This document shows, one piece after another, positions 1 through 12,000 of a stretch of DNA of 64,000 nt (positions within the stretch are counted from its first letter, which is position 1; each line of letters starts with the position of its first letter). The notes beneath the pieces are model-generated. The model searched no databases. It had not been told where the DNA came from and saw only the letters and a list, made by a program, of their open reading frames with translations. Both the position numbers and the translations under genes were made by a program. Where the stretch lies: the NCBI RefSeq assembly GCF_000003815.2, contig NC_049994.1, positions 6,544,858 through 6,608,857 of the forward strand, in the 5' to 3' direction. Source of the stretch: Branchiostoma floridae. Lineage: Eukaryota; Chordata; Leptocardii; Amphioxiformes; Branchiostomatidae.

Positions 1-789
1 GCTAAGACTACTGATGCCGGATGGTGAGACATCACCAGTGCTACTTACCTGAGAGATCTTCTGCTTGCAGCCACAATCTCTGATTTACTAAATGAACGCT
101 AGCGCACTCGCACAGCTTGTAGTTGCTAGACGATCAAGTAGAAATCCGCCCAGATCTCATTCTGAATGACTCCTTCCACAATTTAGCTCATTCGTTAACT
201 GAGCACCCCGTTACAGCACAAAGCATTGGTCTAAACATTCGATGAGATTTTGACAACAAATTCTAAAAGAGCTTAAAGTTGTTCAAGAAATTGTATCTGA
301 ATGAGCCATATGATGTATGTGTCAGGAACACATACTAGAGTTAATAAACAATAAATAAACCTTGATTTCGGGATGAAAGGAGTTTAGCGGTGCCGATGTT
401 TAGCCGAATAAAAAGTGCTTGCTATGCATGGTGAACATAGTTGATCTCAGTGTCTCTTTGTGACAATGAATACTGTAGCGGTTAATGTTGGCTAACAATA
501 TGATACAGAAAATAAATGTTCACTTCCCCTCCTCTGAGGGAGGCGCGCGTCAAGAGGACGGTCCATGAAACTGGAGTCACAAACGTCGAAAACAACATAT
601 GGGGTTTTCAACAATCAGCTCCTTCCCTAAACAAGGGACGCCTGCGCTTGTGGAAGGTGGACTAGAATTATATGACCTACTAAGAAAGGCATAGCTTTGC
701 ACGGTTAAACGAAATACATATCATTGGAGTGTGTAAAGAATGTGTGGTGACCTAATCACTAAGAGTTGCCATGATGCAGGCATAGAGTT
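1..789. other. No gene seen
   Basis: AT-rich DNA without a coding signal. A minus-strand donor-like site (CTCTCAG/GTAAGTAG near 45-60) has no supporting open frame. Confidence 0.5.
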
Positions 790-1570
790 TTGCATACTCA
801 GCCGTTTCTTTGTAGCCATGGGACAGTAGTCAGACACTCAGCCAAATTGCGCAATTTCCGTGGCTCCTGAGTTTGACTTTGGCCACATGGCATGCATGTT
901 GTGTTTATTCAGTCTATCAGTTCTTTAGAGGTGTATTTGTCTTGCCCCAAACGTCAAAAATCTATCTGCGTAGAAAGAACTCAACACACCTTTTTATCGC
1001 GACTAGTAGGTGGTGATGCGTGTGGTATGCTTGTACATATGTAACAACAGGAATGTTCTTGCCACTATTTTTATCACTGGTTAATTTTTTTAATACAGCT
1101 AGTATCTTTGGCTCATCAGACACTAATGGGGACGTGATCCTAAAAAAATGTGTATATCAGCACTATAAGTGTATTTCCATTGTGTCTACTGACTGCGCAT
1201 CTCCACTATGACCTCTGCACTACATAGCCATTTGTTCGAAGCCATGGCACAGTTTTCCACTCTGCCAAATTGCGTAACTTCTGTGGCTCCTGAGGTAAGA
1301 GTTTGACTTCGGCCACTTGACACGCATGTTGTGTTTATTCAGTGTGTCGGTTCTTTTTCAGGTTAATGTATTGGTCTAACCTCAAATCTAGCTGGTTGTA
1401 AAGAACACAGCACACTTAAGGTGAAGGATAAGGCGACCCGGCATGCCAGTTACCAGTACGGCTTGTACAGAAGTAACAACAGTGATGTTCGTGCTGCCTT
1501 TGCCAATTTTCTTTCAAATGCAGCCTAGACATTAAAGGGGACCTGGTCCTGAAAAATCATGTATGTTTCA
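790..1570. repeat. Diverged tandem duplication, two units of about 440 bp
   Basis: About 800-1,130 and about 1,235-1,545 align in order. Shared blocks are GCCAAATTGCG, TGGCTCCTGAG, GCATGTTGTGTTTATTCAGT, AAAGAAC..CACAC and GTAACAACAG. The copies differ at many sites and by indels. No open frame runs through either. Confidence 0.6.
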
Positions 1571-1596
1571 GCTATTTTTCATCTCTCGCGTTTTTT

Positions 1597-1700
1597 TTGC
1601 ATGTGTAGCTTTGATTAAGACAGCGAATGAGGCAGACGAAAACGAGGCCCCAGAAACATCCTCTTTTCTGACATTGACGTGGATACAGCACACGAAATGT
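1597..1700 (+). pseudogene. Exon-like remnant with DVDTAH, copy 1
   Basis: Aligns with 6,094-6,200: both have a T-run and TTTTTGCA, then a frame rich in Glu and Asn (..NEADENEAP here), then after a frame change a segment reading SDIDVDTAH. DVDTAH recalls the PRY part of B30.2 domains (LDxDTAH), but this is too short to assign. Treat as a decayed repeat copy. Confidence 0.25.
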
Positions 1701-2439
1701 CTCGCCATCGGTTCTTTACAAATGTGCTTTATTACAGTAAATATACCTTCAATGCACCTTTGACCCTTTGCTGACGTCACACTTCCGTTCCGGATGTGTG
1801 ACTTAGGCTCTATGTCATTTCAACTTGAGAAGGAACAGAGGACTGATCGAAAGCTTGTTGGTAAGCGCTTTATTTTGTGCACAGATAAATGGTCTTTAAA
1901 TTGTAACATAATACCTTCAATGTGTCTAAAGAGATTACGGTTACGAGAGTTGGAAACCGTAGCGTTACTCCTATCTGGAAAATACTTTTCGTATCAGGCA
2001 ATTATAAAATTTCTGTCACTTCAGCACGCATTGTATCATTGTCTTCTAGCATTAATCATTCCATAGTTAACAATAGGAGTAGCGGTCCCTGATAATTTCT
2101 GACGCATAACACCGTGAATGAGCAGGATCCTTACTTCTGCTTGGAGAATACCATTCCTAAGATTAGTCGGATCTTGTCTACGCTCCCAGGCTCAGCATGG
2201 CAGCTCTGTTTCAACAAACTGCCACGGTATAGCACAGTAAACATGAATGCACTCTTCATGAGGTGTAGACTCAAATATCAAGATGTACTTGAGATACACA
2301 GCAGGACTGGTCCGACCATTTTAAAGCTAAGGGCACAACCCGCCTTACGTGGTGTCTACGTTCCACAACTGGTGCTGGTAAACGGGCTGCTAACTTCAGC
2401 TCGGTCTTGCTGATGGGGCCTTGTGGATGGCTATAATTA

Positions 2440-3540
2440 CCTCCATGAAATGTCATGGAATGGAGGTTATATTTTCTGTTATGTGTCTCTGTCTGTGTAG
2501 ATGATTACTCAAGAACGGCTGGATGGATTGGTTTCATACTTGTTGTGTTGGTGGGGTGTGATAAAAGCTCGAATCGATGAGATTTTGGGAGCCGTATCTG
2601 TCGTTATAATCGATGTAATAATATCAGAAATCACCCCTATATTTGAGATATATTGGTACAGGCATCGTGCTTTATGTGTTTGTTAATGGGCTTAGCTCCA
2701 AGCAGATGGTGAGGTGACAGCTGTTTGGGGAACCCCGAGTTTTTTTAATATGATAATTAGTTTTATTTATGTCTGCTTAGGATATCATGGAGATGTGAAG
2801 CGTAAGTATAATTGTAAGAAGTTGAGGTACATTTAACGATAATGCTTAACAGGTATGGATGTCTCACATACTGTACTGCTGATTTGAGTGACATGGTGAT
2901 TAAAATGCCATTAGGTCCTCTCATCTGGGTTGGGTGTCAGTTTTATTGGCGTTACAGATGTTCTGATTTTGTTACGATAAGGGACAGTTGTTAGTTGTCT
3001 CTTTCGTAGCCAATGGTACTTGTTTTTTAGCAGACGGGGTTGGCGCCAAGTATTCATCTTACAGTTGGTGTAGGGCTGTCAGAGGAAAGTGTGCATCTCG
3101 TTTTTGTACCGTGTGAACAGCTGATGTTATGACATATTGGTGGAAAATCAAATCACCATCGACTAAAGTTGGCCACATCCCTTCTTCTTTCTGAGTTTCC
3201 CAACTTCCTCCCACCACACAGCTCTGAGGCACATAGTCGAACCTCAATAATGCTGACAACCTTAGACATTTTAAATGCCAAACATCAAGCTTAAGGAACA
3301 CCACGCTACCATACGCCGTCGACCTCTTAAACGCACATTACACAATTAAGTGTCACATTTTGATAATTACTAATCAGATGGACATCCTCTGTGTCATTAA
3401 ATAAATACACCACTACTTTCCCATAACATTTATATTATATAACCATTACTCTCAAATACAACCGACTATAAACATACATACCATCCACAAAAAAAGCAAT
3501 AAATATTTCATGGAGGTATGAGGTCCCCGAACTCTAGTTG
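2440..3540 (-). mobile_element. CTCCATGAAA-ended repeat element, copy 1
   Basis: Begins with CCTCCATGAAATGTCATGG and ends near 3,538 with ATTTCATGGAGGTATGAGG followed by CCCCGAACTCTAGTT. The same two ends occur in the opposite order at 30,226-31,285, with a shared internal stretch (ACTCAAGAACGGCTGGATGG). Non-autonomous; class unknown. Confidence 0.55.
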
Positions 3541-4071
3541 TTACTTAATTTGAGGTGAGATATGGTCAGTGAGATAAGATCGTCCGTGTTGTGTTTAATA
3601 AGGTCACCTTATAGCGTTTGACGGTTCATTGCTTATGAAATCCTATACTGGTCTTCCCATAACTGTTGGTAGGCATAATTTGACAAGATGTTAATGTTTT
3701 GAAGGGATAATAGACAAGTAAGAGAAGACGTCCTAGTAACAAAGAGGTTTGATTAGAGGATGTAGTGCTAAAAGATGACAAAACAGGACAGCCCACGATA
3801 CAGAGCTAGTGATGTCCATTTTTTTAAGAGCAATAAAGTTGGGTATCACCGGCTTATACATGGTTTAGCGGTTTCTGTGTTTGTTCAGGCCTAGTTGACA
3901 GATCAGAATAAATGTGTTTCTGATAACAAGAGCCACCCGTGAGAGAGGGCCACGAGGAAATAAGTACCACATGATCGCCTCCCCCTTCCACGGAGATGTA
4001 AACAAACCGCCACTGATTACTAGATACAGAACCACTCACACTTACAGAACAGAGCAGAACCACCGCGACGA

Positions 4072-4364
4072 NNNNNNNNNNNNNNNNNNNNNNNNNNNNN
4101 NNNNNNNNNNNNNNNNNNNNNNNNNNNNNNNNNNNNNNNNNNNNNNNNNNNNNNNNNNNNNNNNNNNNNNNNNNNNNNNNNNNNNNNNNNNNNNNNNNNN
4201 NNNNNNNNNNNNNNNNNNNNNNNNNNNNNNNNNNNNNNNNNNNNNNNNNNNNNNNNNNNNNNNNNNNNNNNNNNNNNNNNNNNNNNNNNNNNNNNNNNNN
4301 NNNNNNNNNNNNNNNNNNNNNNNNNNNNNNNNNNNNNNNNNNNNNNNNNNNNNNNNNNNNNNNN
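4072..4364. other. Assembly gap (Ns)
   Basis: 293 unresolved bases. Every reading frame across it is meaningless. Confidence 0.99.
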
Positions 4365-4662
4365 GCTGCATAGTTATTCTGCCATAGACGCACGGCAAAA
4401 GCCACCACGTAGGTCACATGGGAGGGCACCCCGTGGCTGGCATGGGCCCGACGAACACGTGTCCCGGCGGAAGAGGCGGTACCCTAGAATTCTTCGCCCC
4501 TCGTTTGAGGGTAGCATTAGAGGGCAGACGTAAAAGTCGGAACAGGTCGTCGACCCGAATTGCCACCGAAGTGACATGTACACCGAGTAGCACGGAACAA
4601 AACTAAGTCGGTATGAACAGTACTAGTGGCTTCTGCATCATAATCACGTCCTAATCTCGCGG

Positions 4663-4794
4663 TAGCCTCCATAGCAGGCTCTCTGGGGCCTTTTGGGCTC
4701 ATAATACACCTTTGCTGGTTATTTCTATTTGTACTCGGTCGCTGATTGCATTATGAGCACAAAAAAAGACCCAGAGAGCCTGCTATGGAGGCTA
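4663..4794. mobile_element. TAGCCTCC MITE, copy 1
   Basis: TIRs TAGCCTCCATAGCAGGCTCT and AGAGAGCCTGCTATGGAGGC, with an inner GGGCCTTTTGGGCTCATAAT. Flanks ATCTCGCGG and CTCTCGCGG match at 8 of 9 bases, a TSD. The same element is at 54,772-54,932. Confidence 0.75.
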
Positions 4795-7226
4795 CTCTCG
4801 CGGAGAGTATTCCAAAGTTGGAAGTCTCCGATGAAGGATTGTCCGTTTGCGTTTTAATCACAGCTGGCACGTTTAAAGATCCACGAAACGCCAGATCTTT
4901 TACCCGTATTTCAACGGAACCGAGAAGTTTTTACCCGCAAGTACAAACCTACCGTAACTTGGTTGTATCTCCCTGTATGTCACAGAAGGTCGTTCGGCTC
5001 TTGATCTTTGAGCAGATGTTATAGAATGGCTTATTCATACACCTATGTCAACATTGCGGCGTTGGGCAGATACCTTGCTCCCTTGGAACCGATGACATAA
5101 AATGGATTACCCGAAACCCAACACTTACCTGGCCAGGAGCAGATTATTGCACAATATCAATTTAACATGTAGCATGCTTGAAATAACCTTTCTAATTTCA
5201 TCTTTGTTAATTGTTTTGATATTTCTCTATGATAATATTCAACTTGTGCGAGGTTATATGCATCTTACAAACGAGACGTTTAAATAATGCCGTAATTACG
5301 CGCGCGTTCAGCTAAGGCTGTCGTTTGTCTAAAGTACAAATCTGCGGTGGAATTTTGCGGTCCCCCTGTAATTAGAATTTATAACATTGCAAATTACACT
5401 AATGAGGCATATTTCATTGTTGCATATGATCTGAGCATTTCCACACCGCCATGGACCATGTTTCGAAGCGGTATCCTTCCTGTTGGCCATGATCACCTTG
5501 GTGTACAGCCATGTGTACATTTGGTCCGCTCAGAAAAGGTCGCTATGGACGTAACAGTACAACATAAAAGCTCATATGATAATGGTGTGTTCACTCACAC
5601 GCACAGACATAGATTGCAGGGACTAATATGTTTTGCGTTCCTTTTATGCGCGTATCTATATCGATGTACTTAAAGGTGTACAGAAAAAGCACAAACCTCA
5701 ATGTTGCAGTTGTTTCCAATATCTTGGTATTTGTTGTCATCGGCAAATTACAGACGGTTTCACATGAACATTGTGATAGATTGCAACAGACCGCATTATC
5801 TATGTATTTGATTCCACACAGGTGACAACATATTCACTTTAATACTACAGACCTTGCTACCAATCCATATACAACACCATCTAAGCCACACCATTAACAA
5901 CATCATACTACATAGCACATCAAGGACAGCGTGACGCGACACTACGACACTAGCACATACAGCCCGGAACATGACCATGACTTATCAAGCATACAATTCC
6001 TCAATCATCTCTATCAAGAAACCACATACATGTATAACCAAGACAAACGATATTACCGTCGCCATGACAATGCTTTTTCATTGCCACACTTTTTGCAGAT
6101 GAAACTTCGATCAAGGAAGTGAAGGAGGCAAACGCGTACGAAAACGGATCCCCACACCGTCCTCTTGTCTGACCTTGACGTGGATACAGCGCACGCAGAA
6201 AATTTTGGTTTTGACTTACGCCATGTTGATTTGATTATATGGATGACATTTTCTGGGAACCCAAAACTGATGCGAGCGTGCGAATACAATAAAAAAAGTT
6301 TGGCGAAGAAAAAGTTGCCTTCATTGTGAAATCAGTGGTCAGGAAGATTATCTGTAACGTTACCCCTTTGACCGTGCGTACACTGAACCCATGCGTTATC
6401 TAGGGTGAATGACCCTTCGGTCACATATGCAACTTTATTTGAACCATAGGAATACATTGATGTACTGAAGTTAGTTAATCTCACCTCACACTGTAAATCG
6501 ACTATTACATCTTTGAAAATGATACATTCTAAGTACAGTCAAACCTGTCCTGAGCAACCACTCTATGGACCGAGCAAAAATGGTCGCTGAGGACAGGTGG
6601 TTGCTCCCGACAAGTTGGTTGGTTGGCGAAAAAAATGATAAATGATACAGTTTGCATTCAGCATGATATACACCTTTCAGGTAGTTCCCAGGAAACATAT
6701 CTATAAGAGATGCACGCAGTTTTTAATCTCCATGCCGTTATGTAAACAAACTTCAAGAAACCATTGTTAAGCATTCAGAGCCGAGTTTGTCTAACAATCA
6801 AACATGGCTTGTTTAGTAGTTGTCTGCTTCCTTGAACAACACAAACAAGTGCTTTCAATTTTTCTACCACTATGTCAAAATTCCAACTGATAATCATTTT
6901 GCACGGTGCACATTGTTGATATGCTTGACTGATATTCACTTACATAAGGAAAAGAATTAAGAACTCTCAAAGTCCAGGGTAACTGTGCCCACATAATTTT
7001 GCATATAAAATGACTGCTAGCTGCTGTCACTCAATTTTGGTTGGTATTGGCAGGTTGAATGCCCCTTTGGGACTGTAAAAAAGTGGTTGCTGGTTGGGGA
7101 AGAATTTCCAAATATAGCCTTGATTTCCATTGTGTCTAATGTTGCTTATTTATAGTTAATTGCAATTAGAAATTCCTGTTGTTGAACATTCTGACATTTT
7201 AGTCTTCTGCTTGTTTTCTTCATATC
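4795..7226. other. Gene-poor stretch
   Basis: No gene supported. A minus-strand donor-like site (CTGGCCAG/GTAAGTG) is at about 5,115-5,130. 6,537-6,615 has one end of a pogo/Tigger-like element (ACAGTCAAACCTGTCCTGAG) with inverted GGACAGGTGGTTGCTC close by. The rest is AT-rich and unassigned. Confidence 0.4.
6094..6200 (+). pseudogene. Exon-like remnant with DVDTAH, copy 2
   Basis: Follows a good acceptor (CACTTTTTGCAG) and reads ETSIKEVKEANAYENGSP before a stop. The next frame reads LLSDLDVDTAHAENFGF. Homologous to 1,597-1,700 in sequence and layout. The frame break argues against a working exon. Confidence 0.25.
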
Positions 7227-7421
7227 CATGCATACCTTTTCCAGTTTCATATAATTATTATGTATATGTTGGGCACATGAATTTTCTACACAGCTTGCAG
7301 TAGTGACTCCTACTCTTTTCGCATATCGAAAAGAGTAGGAGTCACTACTGCAAGCTGTGTAGAAAATTCATGTGCCCAACATATACATAATAATTATATG
7401 AAACTGGAAAAGGTATGCATG
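7227..7421. repeat. 95 bp perfect inverted repeat with 5 nt loop
   Basis: Arms 7,227-7,321 and 7,327-7,421 are exact reverse complements (outer word CATGCATACCTTTTCCAG, inner word TACTCTTTTCG). The loop is CATAT. There is no sign of decay in either arm. Confidence 0.9.
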
Positions 7422-7423
7422 TC

Positions 7424-7566
7424 CCACTGAGTGAAGTTAGGAAAGTTGTGTAAAAGTGACTTTCCCAAGGGCACATGATCGGCAACTCATCAACAGATTT
7501 GAACCCAGGACTTTTGGTTTCTTTGGCAATCACCCTGCAATTGATGACATGACCCCTAAAAATCCT
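7424..7566 (-). mobile_element. tRNA-derived SINE, truncated
   Basis: On the minus strand: a B-box-like GGGTTCAAAT, then the conserved core TGCCCTTGGGAAAGTCACTT and a TTTCCTAACTTCACT tail. The same core is at 35.7, 49.7 and 60.6 kb. Confidence 0.6.
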
Positions 7567-8199
7567 AACCATAGTACGTTCACAATGAAAGACATGAAAA
7601 CCATAACTCCTATTAATCTAGATTAGATACATTTGAGTTCTATGTGCGTCTTGTAAACCGCATCACAGCTTACCCATTTGGCAGTTAAAAATTACCAAAA
7701 AAAAATCATAAATAGCTGGACATATGGTTGTTTTATCACAACTTTATTCACCAAGAAAATTGATAATGTCTATTGTACATAAATGCAGTTAGTCTATTTT
7801 AGTCAGTATTTGCAACAATGTATATTCCTACTATGAGGTTTAGAAGTATATCATTCATGATTCTAGATGTCAAATACCCTTGCATGAAACAAAGTCACTA
7901 TGTAGTGCAATACCAATCAGTGTCACTAGAGGCCCCCATTCACCCTACAGTACATGTGAACTATACCAACATAGCAGCAGTTTGTTTTATCAAGGTATGT
8001 GCCTTCCCAACATTTAGATAATTATATAAACACTCTGTTCCCACCAATACACAGGATTTCATGACTTTCTAAATTTCATACATAAACAGTACATGCATCA
8101 GATTTCAATAAAAGTAAAATCTAATTGTAATTTCCTGATTTGGGGCATAACAGCCATTTCATATACATGTATTCTTTTTTTTCAGGAACACTGCTCTTT

Positions 8200-8894
8200 A
8201 GAACTTTATTCTACACTTATTTTACATAACCAATCATTTTCCTTGATTAAAGTCAGCCTTATAACACTTCCAAGACAGCATATGGGATCGGCCAATCTCC
8301 AACCAATGAGAAAGGCAAAAGCTGTGTAATTGACATTTGATTGGTTACTTTTCTGGACCACAACTGGCTTTGCATGTAATTGGCAAATACACAAAGCCTA
8401 AAAGTGCAGCATCAAAATTTCATGTCCAGTTGGTAGAGCTGTGCACTAGTGCCTAAAGAAATTTTAGCTACAGGTACACAGGTTTAGGTACAGGTCCGGA
8501 CCTAAACGTGTACTTAGAAAAGTTTGATCAATTGTCTCTAAGTTATAAATGTAGCCAACTGTCTTTTTTAGTGAGAAATTGTCATCTTTGTATATAGGAG
8601 GATTTAGATATTTGAATCTCTAAACAAAGTTTTCTAAATTTTCAACTGCAAGATAATCACAATTGTAACCTTTGATTTGGAATTTACTTATCTTTAGTCT
8701 CAAAAAGTGGTGTTCAATAGTGATTAAATTTCAAATTGTTTAGGTACAGATACAGGTACACAGATGTTTAGGTCCAGACCTGTACCTAAACAATTTTAAA
8801 GGTACTGTACCGGTACAGGTATTTAGGTACACAGCTCTACCAGTTGGTCAGCTGCTTGGCAACAACTACCTATCCAAAGGAGGGGTCTTTGGGG
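8200..8894 (-). other. MASTL: Candidate MASTL 3' untranslated region
   Basis: Downstream of the stop on the minus strand there is no AATAAA before a hAT-like MITE occupying 8,434-8,839, which starts only 55 bp past the stop. Read on the minus strand, AATAAA occurs near 8,210 and again near 7,745. A transcript using either would carry the whole MITE in its 3' UTR. This is inference; a closer variant poly(A) signal is possible. Confidence 0.35.
8434..8839. mobile_element. hAT-like MITE with GGTACAGGT words
   Basis: TIRs TAGAGCTGTG and CACAGCTCTA, flanked by a perfect 8 bp TSD CCAGTTGG (8,426-8,433 and 8,840-8,847). Inside both ends the word AGGTACAGGT and its complement recur many times; the middle is AT-rich. 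It lies just past the MASTL stop codon. Confidence 0.85.
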
Positions 8895-9052
8895 TCAAAG
8901 GTCAATGTCGGACATCTGTAAGTGCTGCGCGTTGTTCCTTGCCTCAAAGTACGAGGTGTCCGTGTCATCATCAGGACAGGGTACGAAGGGGGCCGCCATG
9001 TCGTGAAGGTTTGCCCAGTCTAACCCTTTAAACAATGGGTGTGATTGGAGCT
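8895..9052 (-). CDS. MASTL: MASTL coding exon 10 with stop (residues 1048-1099)
   Basis: 158 nt from acceptor TTGTTCCAG to stop TGA at 8,895-8,897. Encodes the AGC C-tail: [30 protein letters not shown] and a short end HLQMSDIDL. The last coding block closely follows vertebrate MASTL. Confidence 0.96.
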
Positions 9053-12000
9053 CTGGAACAAGAAGTCAACATAAAATCAGTAATCAGAAATTTGGGATCT
9101 CCAGTTAAGCACTCATCTACATTATACTATTCAATCACTTTATACTTTGTTCCAGGGTTGTAGCCAGCCTGAAATTCCGTCCCCTCAACTTTTAATCCTT
9201 AAGCTATTTCCTGCATTTTGAGGAGGAATTTTGTTGGTAGACTATGCTGTTCAACACCATCTGTTTTGGTAAAAAAATTACACAAGGGAGACAGTTTTTT
9301 TTATATCTTTACAATTACATATCAATTTTTGTCCATCACAGAGGACAGAATGGGCAAAATCATTTTTCTTCCCCAGCTGCAAAATTTCGTCAAAGGACGG
9401 AAGGACGGGTGCTGGCTACAACCCTGCTTTTATTTTATACATTATTCCAAATGCGAGAACAGATCACTCATACATGACTGTGCTGTTATCTATAATATTT
9501 TGTTGTTCTGTATATAACCTCGTAGTACCATTGTCTGTATAGCTAGTAGTTGTTATTGTTTGCCATACCTTGTACCTTGTGCGATTGTTGAGCAATAAAA
9601 TTTATTAATCACTCAGTTGCTCATTCATTCACTGTGTATCTACTTATTGATACATATTTTACACTCACTGTTAAAAACTTCACCCTCTTTTCTCCCTCTC
9701 TCCCACCCTTCTCTCTTCCTCCCTACGCCTTTCTTCCTTCCCCCATTTTTTTCTATCCTAGAAAGCCGAAAGAAATGACTATTCTTTACCAGTTGGTCCA
9801 GGCCTGTTGTAGTCCTCCATAGACAGGAGAGAATTAATGGCATCTCTAGCCTGGTCTGACAGGGCCTCCTCACCTTCAGGCCAGGGGATGTCTGTAAACA
9901 ACAAGCAGAATTATACAGAGAACTAGTACCAGGGTTCTCACAAGTGCAATTGGGCATATAAGGGCCCCTATGCTGTGATTTGTATCCCCTGCACTGTGAT
10001 TTGAGCCCTATCCTGTGTTGCAATAGCCTGGGTACCATCCGCTCCTATGTTCGCTTCTGCTATCCGTCTGGAGACGTGCGCATTCAAACCTTTTGGTGGT
10101 AACGTCAGTTAATAAGCGAAGTAAGGAATGGGTTCTAGAGCACTCGTTCGATGACAACAGCCCGGCGCCTGCATGCGCAAGGGGACGCAGGGCTTTTCCG
10201 GTGTTGGGACACCTGTTCGAATGAGCGTTTGAACCCATTCCATAATTCGCTCATGGGTAGGGGCCAATCAGCGCGTGCTTCCACTTTTTGTACGATTCCA
10301 AACGTTGAGATGGTCCACGTTCCCAGACGGAAACACAGAGAAGCGACTGTATATAGTGTATAATGAATGTCAGAGCTAGAAGCGACTGTTTATAGTACAT
10401 GTATATAATGAACGCCGGAGCGAACTACTTTCCGGATGGTACCCAGGCTAGTGTTGCAAGGCCTTGGAAAAAAAATGTTGTATGTCCTGTTTCAGTCCTG
10501 AAAAAATCAGGGTTGGTAGGTAGGGATTATACTTCTTTATCTTGTACAGTAGATGCCAGTTAATTGCACAACAGATAATCGCACACTTCTGTTAATTGCA
10601 CAAAAGCCCCAAATTCCGTGGTGGCGCAGTTCAGCTAAGTAACTTTGCTTTTTTGCACCACTCGGATAATTGCACGAAATGCACAGGCAAATGGGTTGTG
10701 CAATTAAGCGGCTTCTACTGTATTCTATTTTCTTAAGACTTTGACCAATTCTCTAGTGATGCGATACAGTTTATCAAAGTAAAAGAGAAATGGATGAGGG
10801 CAACTCAATAGGAAACACAACTTTTTTTTCCCTAAGCCCAAACAGTGTAGGGGCCTTTCTGTTGCTTGGTTAGCATCTTAGCAAAAGTAAACAATGTTGG
10901 CTTTGTTTCATAAAATTTAGCCCTCATATTTCAGGTTGCAGAAAAAAGTGTTTCTGGAGGTTATGAATTTGAAAATTCTCTCTTAATTTTGGGTAGAATA
11001 CGTAGAAATTTAGGGAGACCTTCAGGCCTGTTACCGCACTCTTCCGCCAAGACCTAAAGAAATCTCACCTCTGTGGAGGATGTTCTGGAATACCAGGTCT
11101 GGTGTTTGGTCGTTAAAGGGAGGAACTCCTGTCAGGAACTCGAACAGACAAACTCCCAGGGACCACCAGTCAACCCCAGCTCCTGAAACGAAATGCAACA
11201 GGTTTATTTACACAATAATTAATGATGCAACAGTGTACCTGACCTGTTGCACACAAGAAATGATGATGTAGGGTGTCCACCTGTACTGATGATGTAGGGG
11301 ATCCGCCAGTCAATCCGCCATGCAAATTGATGGTTGTCGAATATAGTTCAGGGCCTAAAACTTCAAGATTTTTTTCCTGGTCAAATGGGTAGAAATCCTG
11401 GCAGTTTTGAGGTGGGTGTGACAGGGGAGGGTTTCTACTTTGTGATTAGGGCCAAAAAGCTGAGTTTGTGTGGTTTTTAGGGGTATAAAGTTGGGACTTT
11501 TTTGTCCTAGCACATGGCCTCCTCACTGGGTTGTGGTGCGGTTTTGAGGTCATGGGTCAATCTTTCAGTTTCCCGGAAGTTTTCACCGTTAGATTCATGC
11601 CGAAATGTGATTTGTCGGATAGCTGAGATGTCGGGCTTTCATATGAGGGTATGTTTGTGCGCCAGTAACGTCAGAAAGTTGAGTTATTAACAGTTGCTAT
11701 CTCCTCATTTTTGTATAGGGAACCATTGTTTAGAGGCTGCAAATTGAATCACCTGCGGATACCCTGTAATAGTGTGCCTGACCTGTTGCACACAGGAAAT
11801 GATGATGCAAGGTGTTCACCTGAACTGATGATGTAACAGTCTACTCTCATGTCCCTAATAAACATACCTTCCGGAATAAACATACCCCCCGGACAAATCT
11901 TCAAAATCTAATAAACATAACCCCCCGGAAAATGACCAAATTGACATGTAGACTGTGTCCATGCTACTTCTGTTCAAGGGAAAGAAGATAATAAGCAGGT

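Noticed and set aside
3854-4429. Open frames of 118-191 codons
   Set aside because: They run through the block of Ns at 4,072-4,364.
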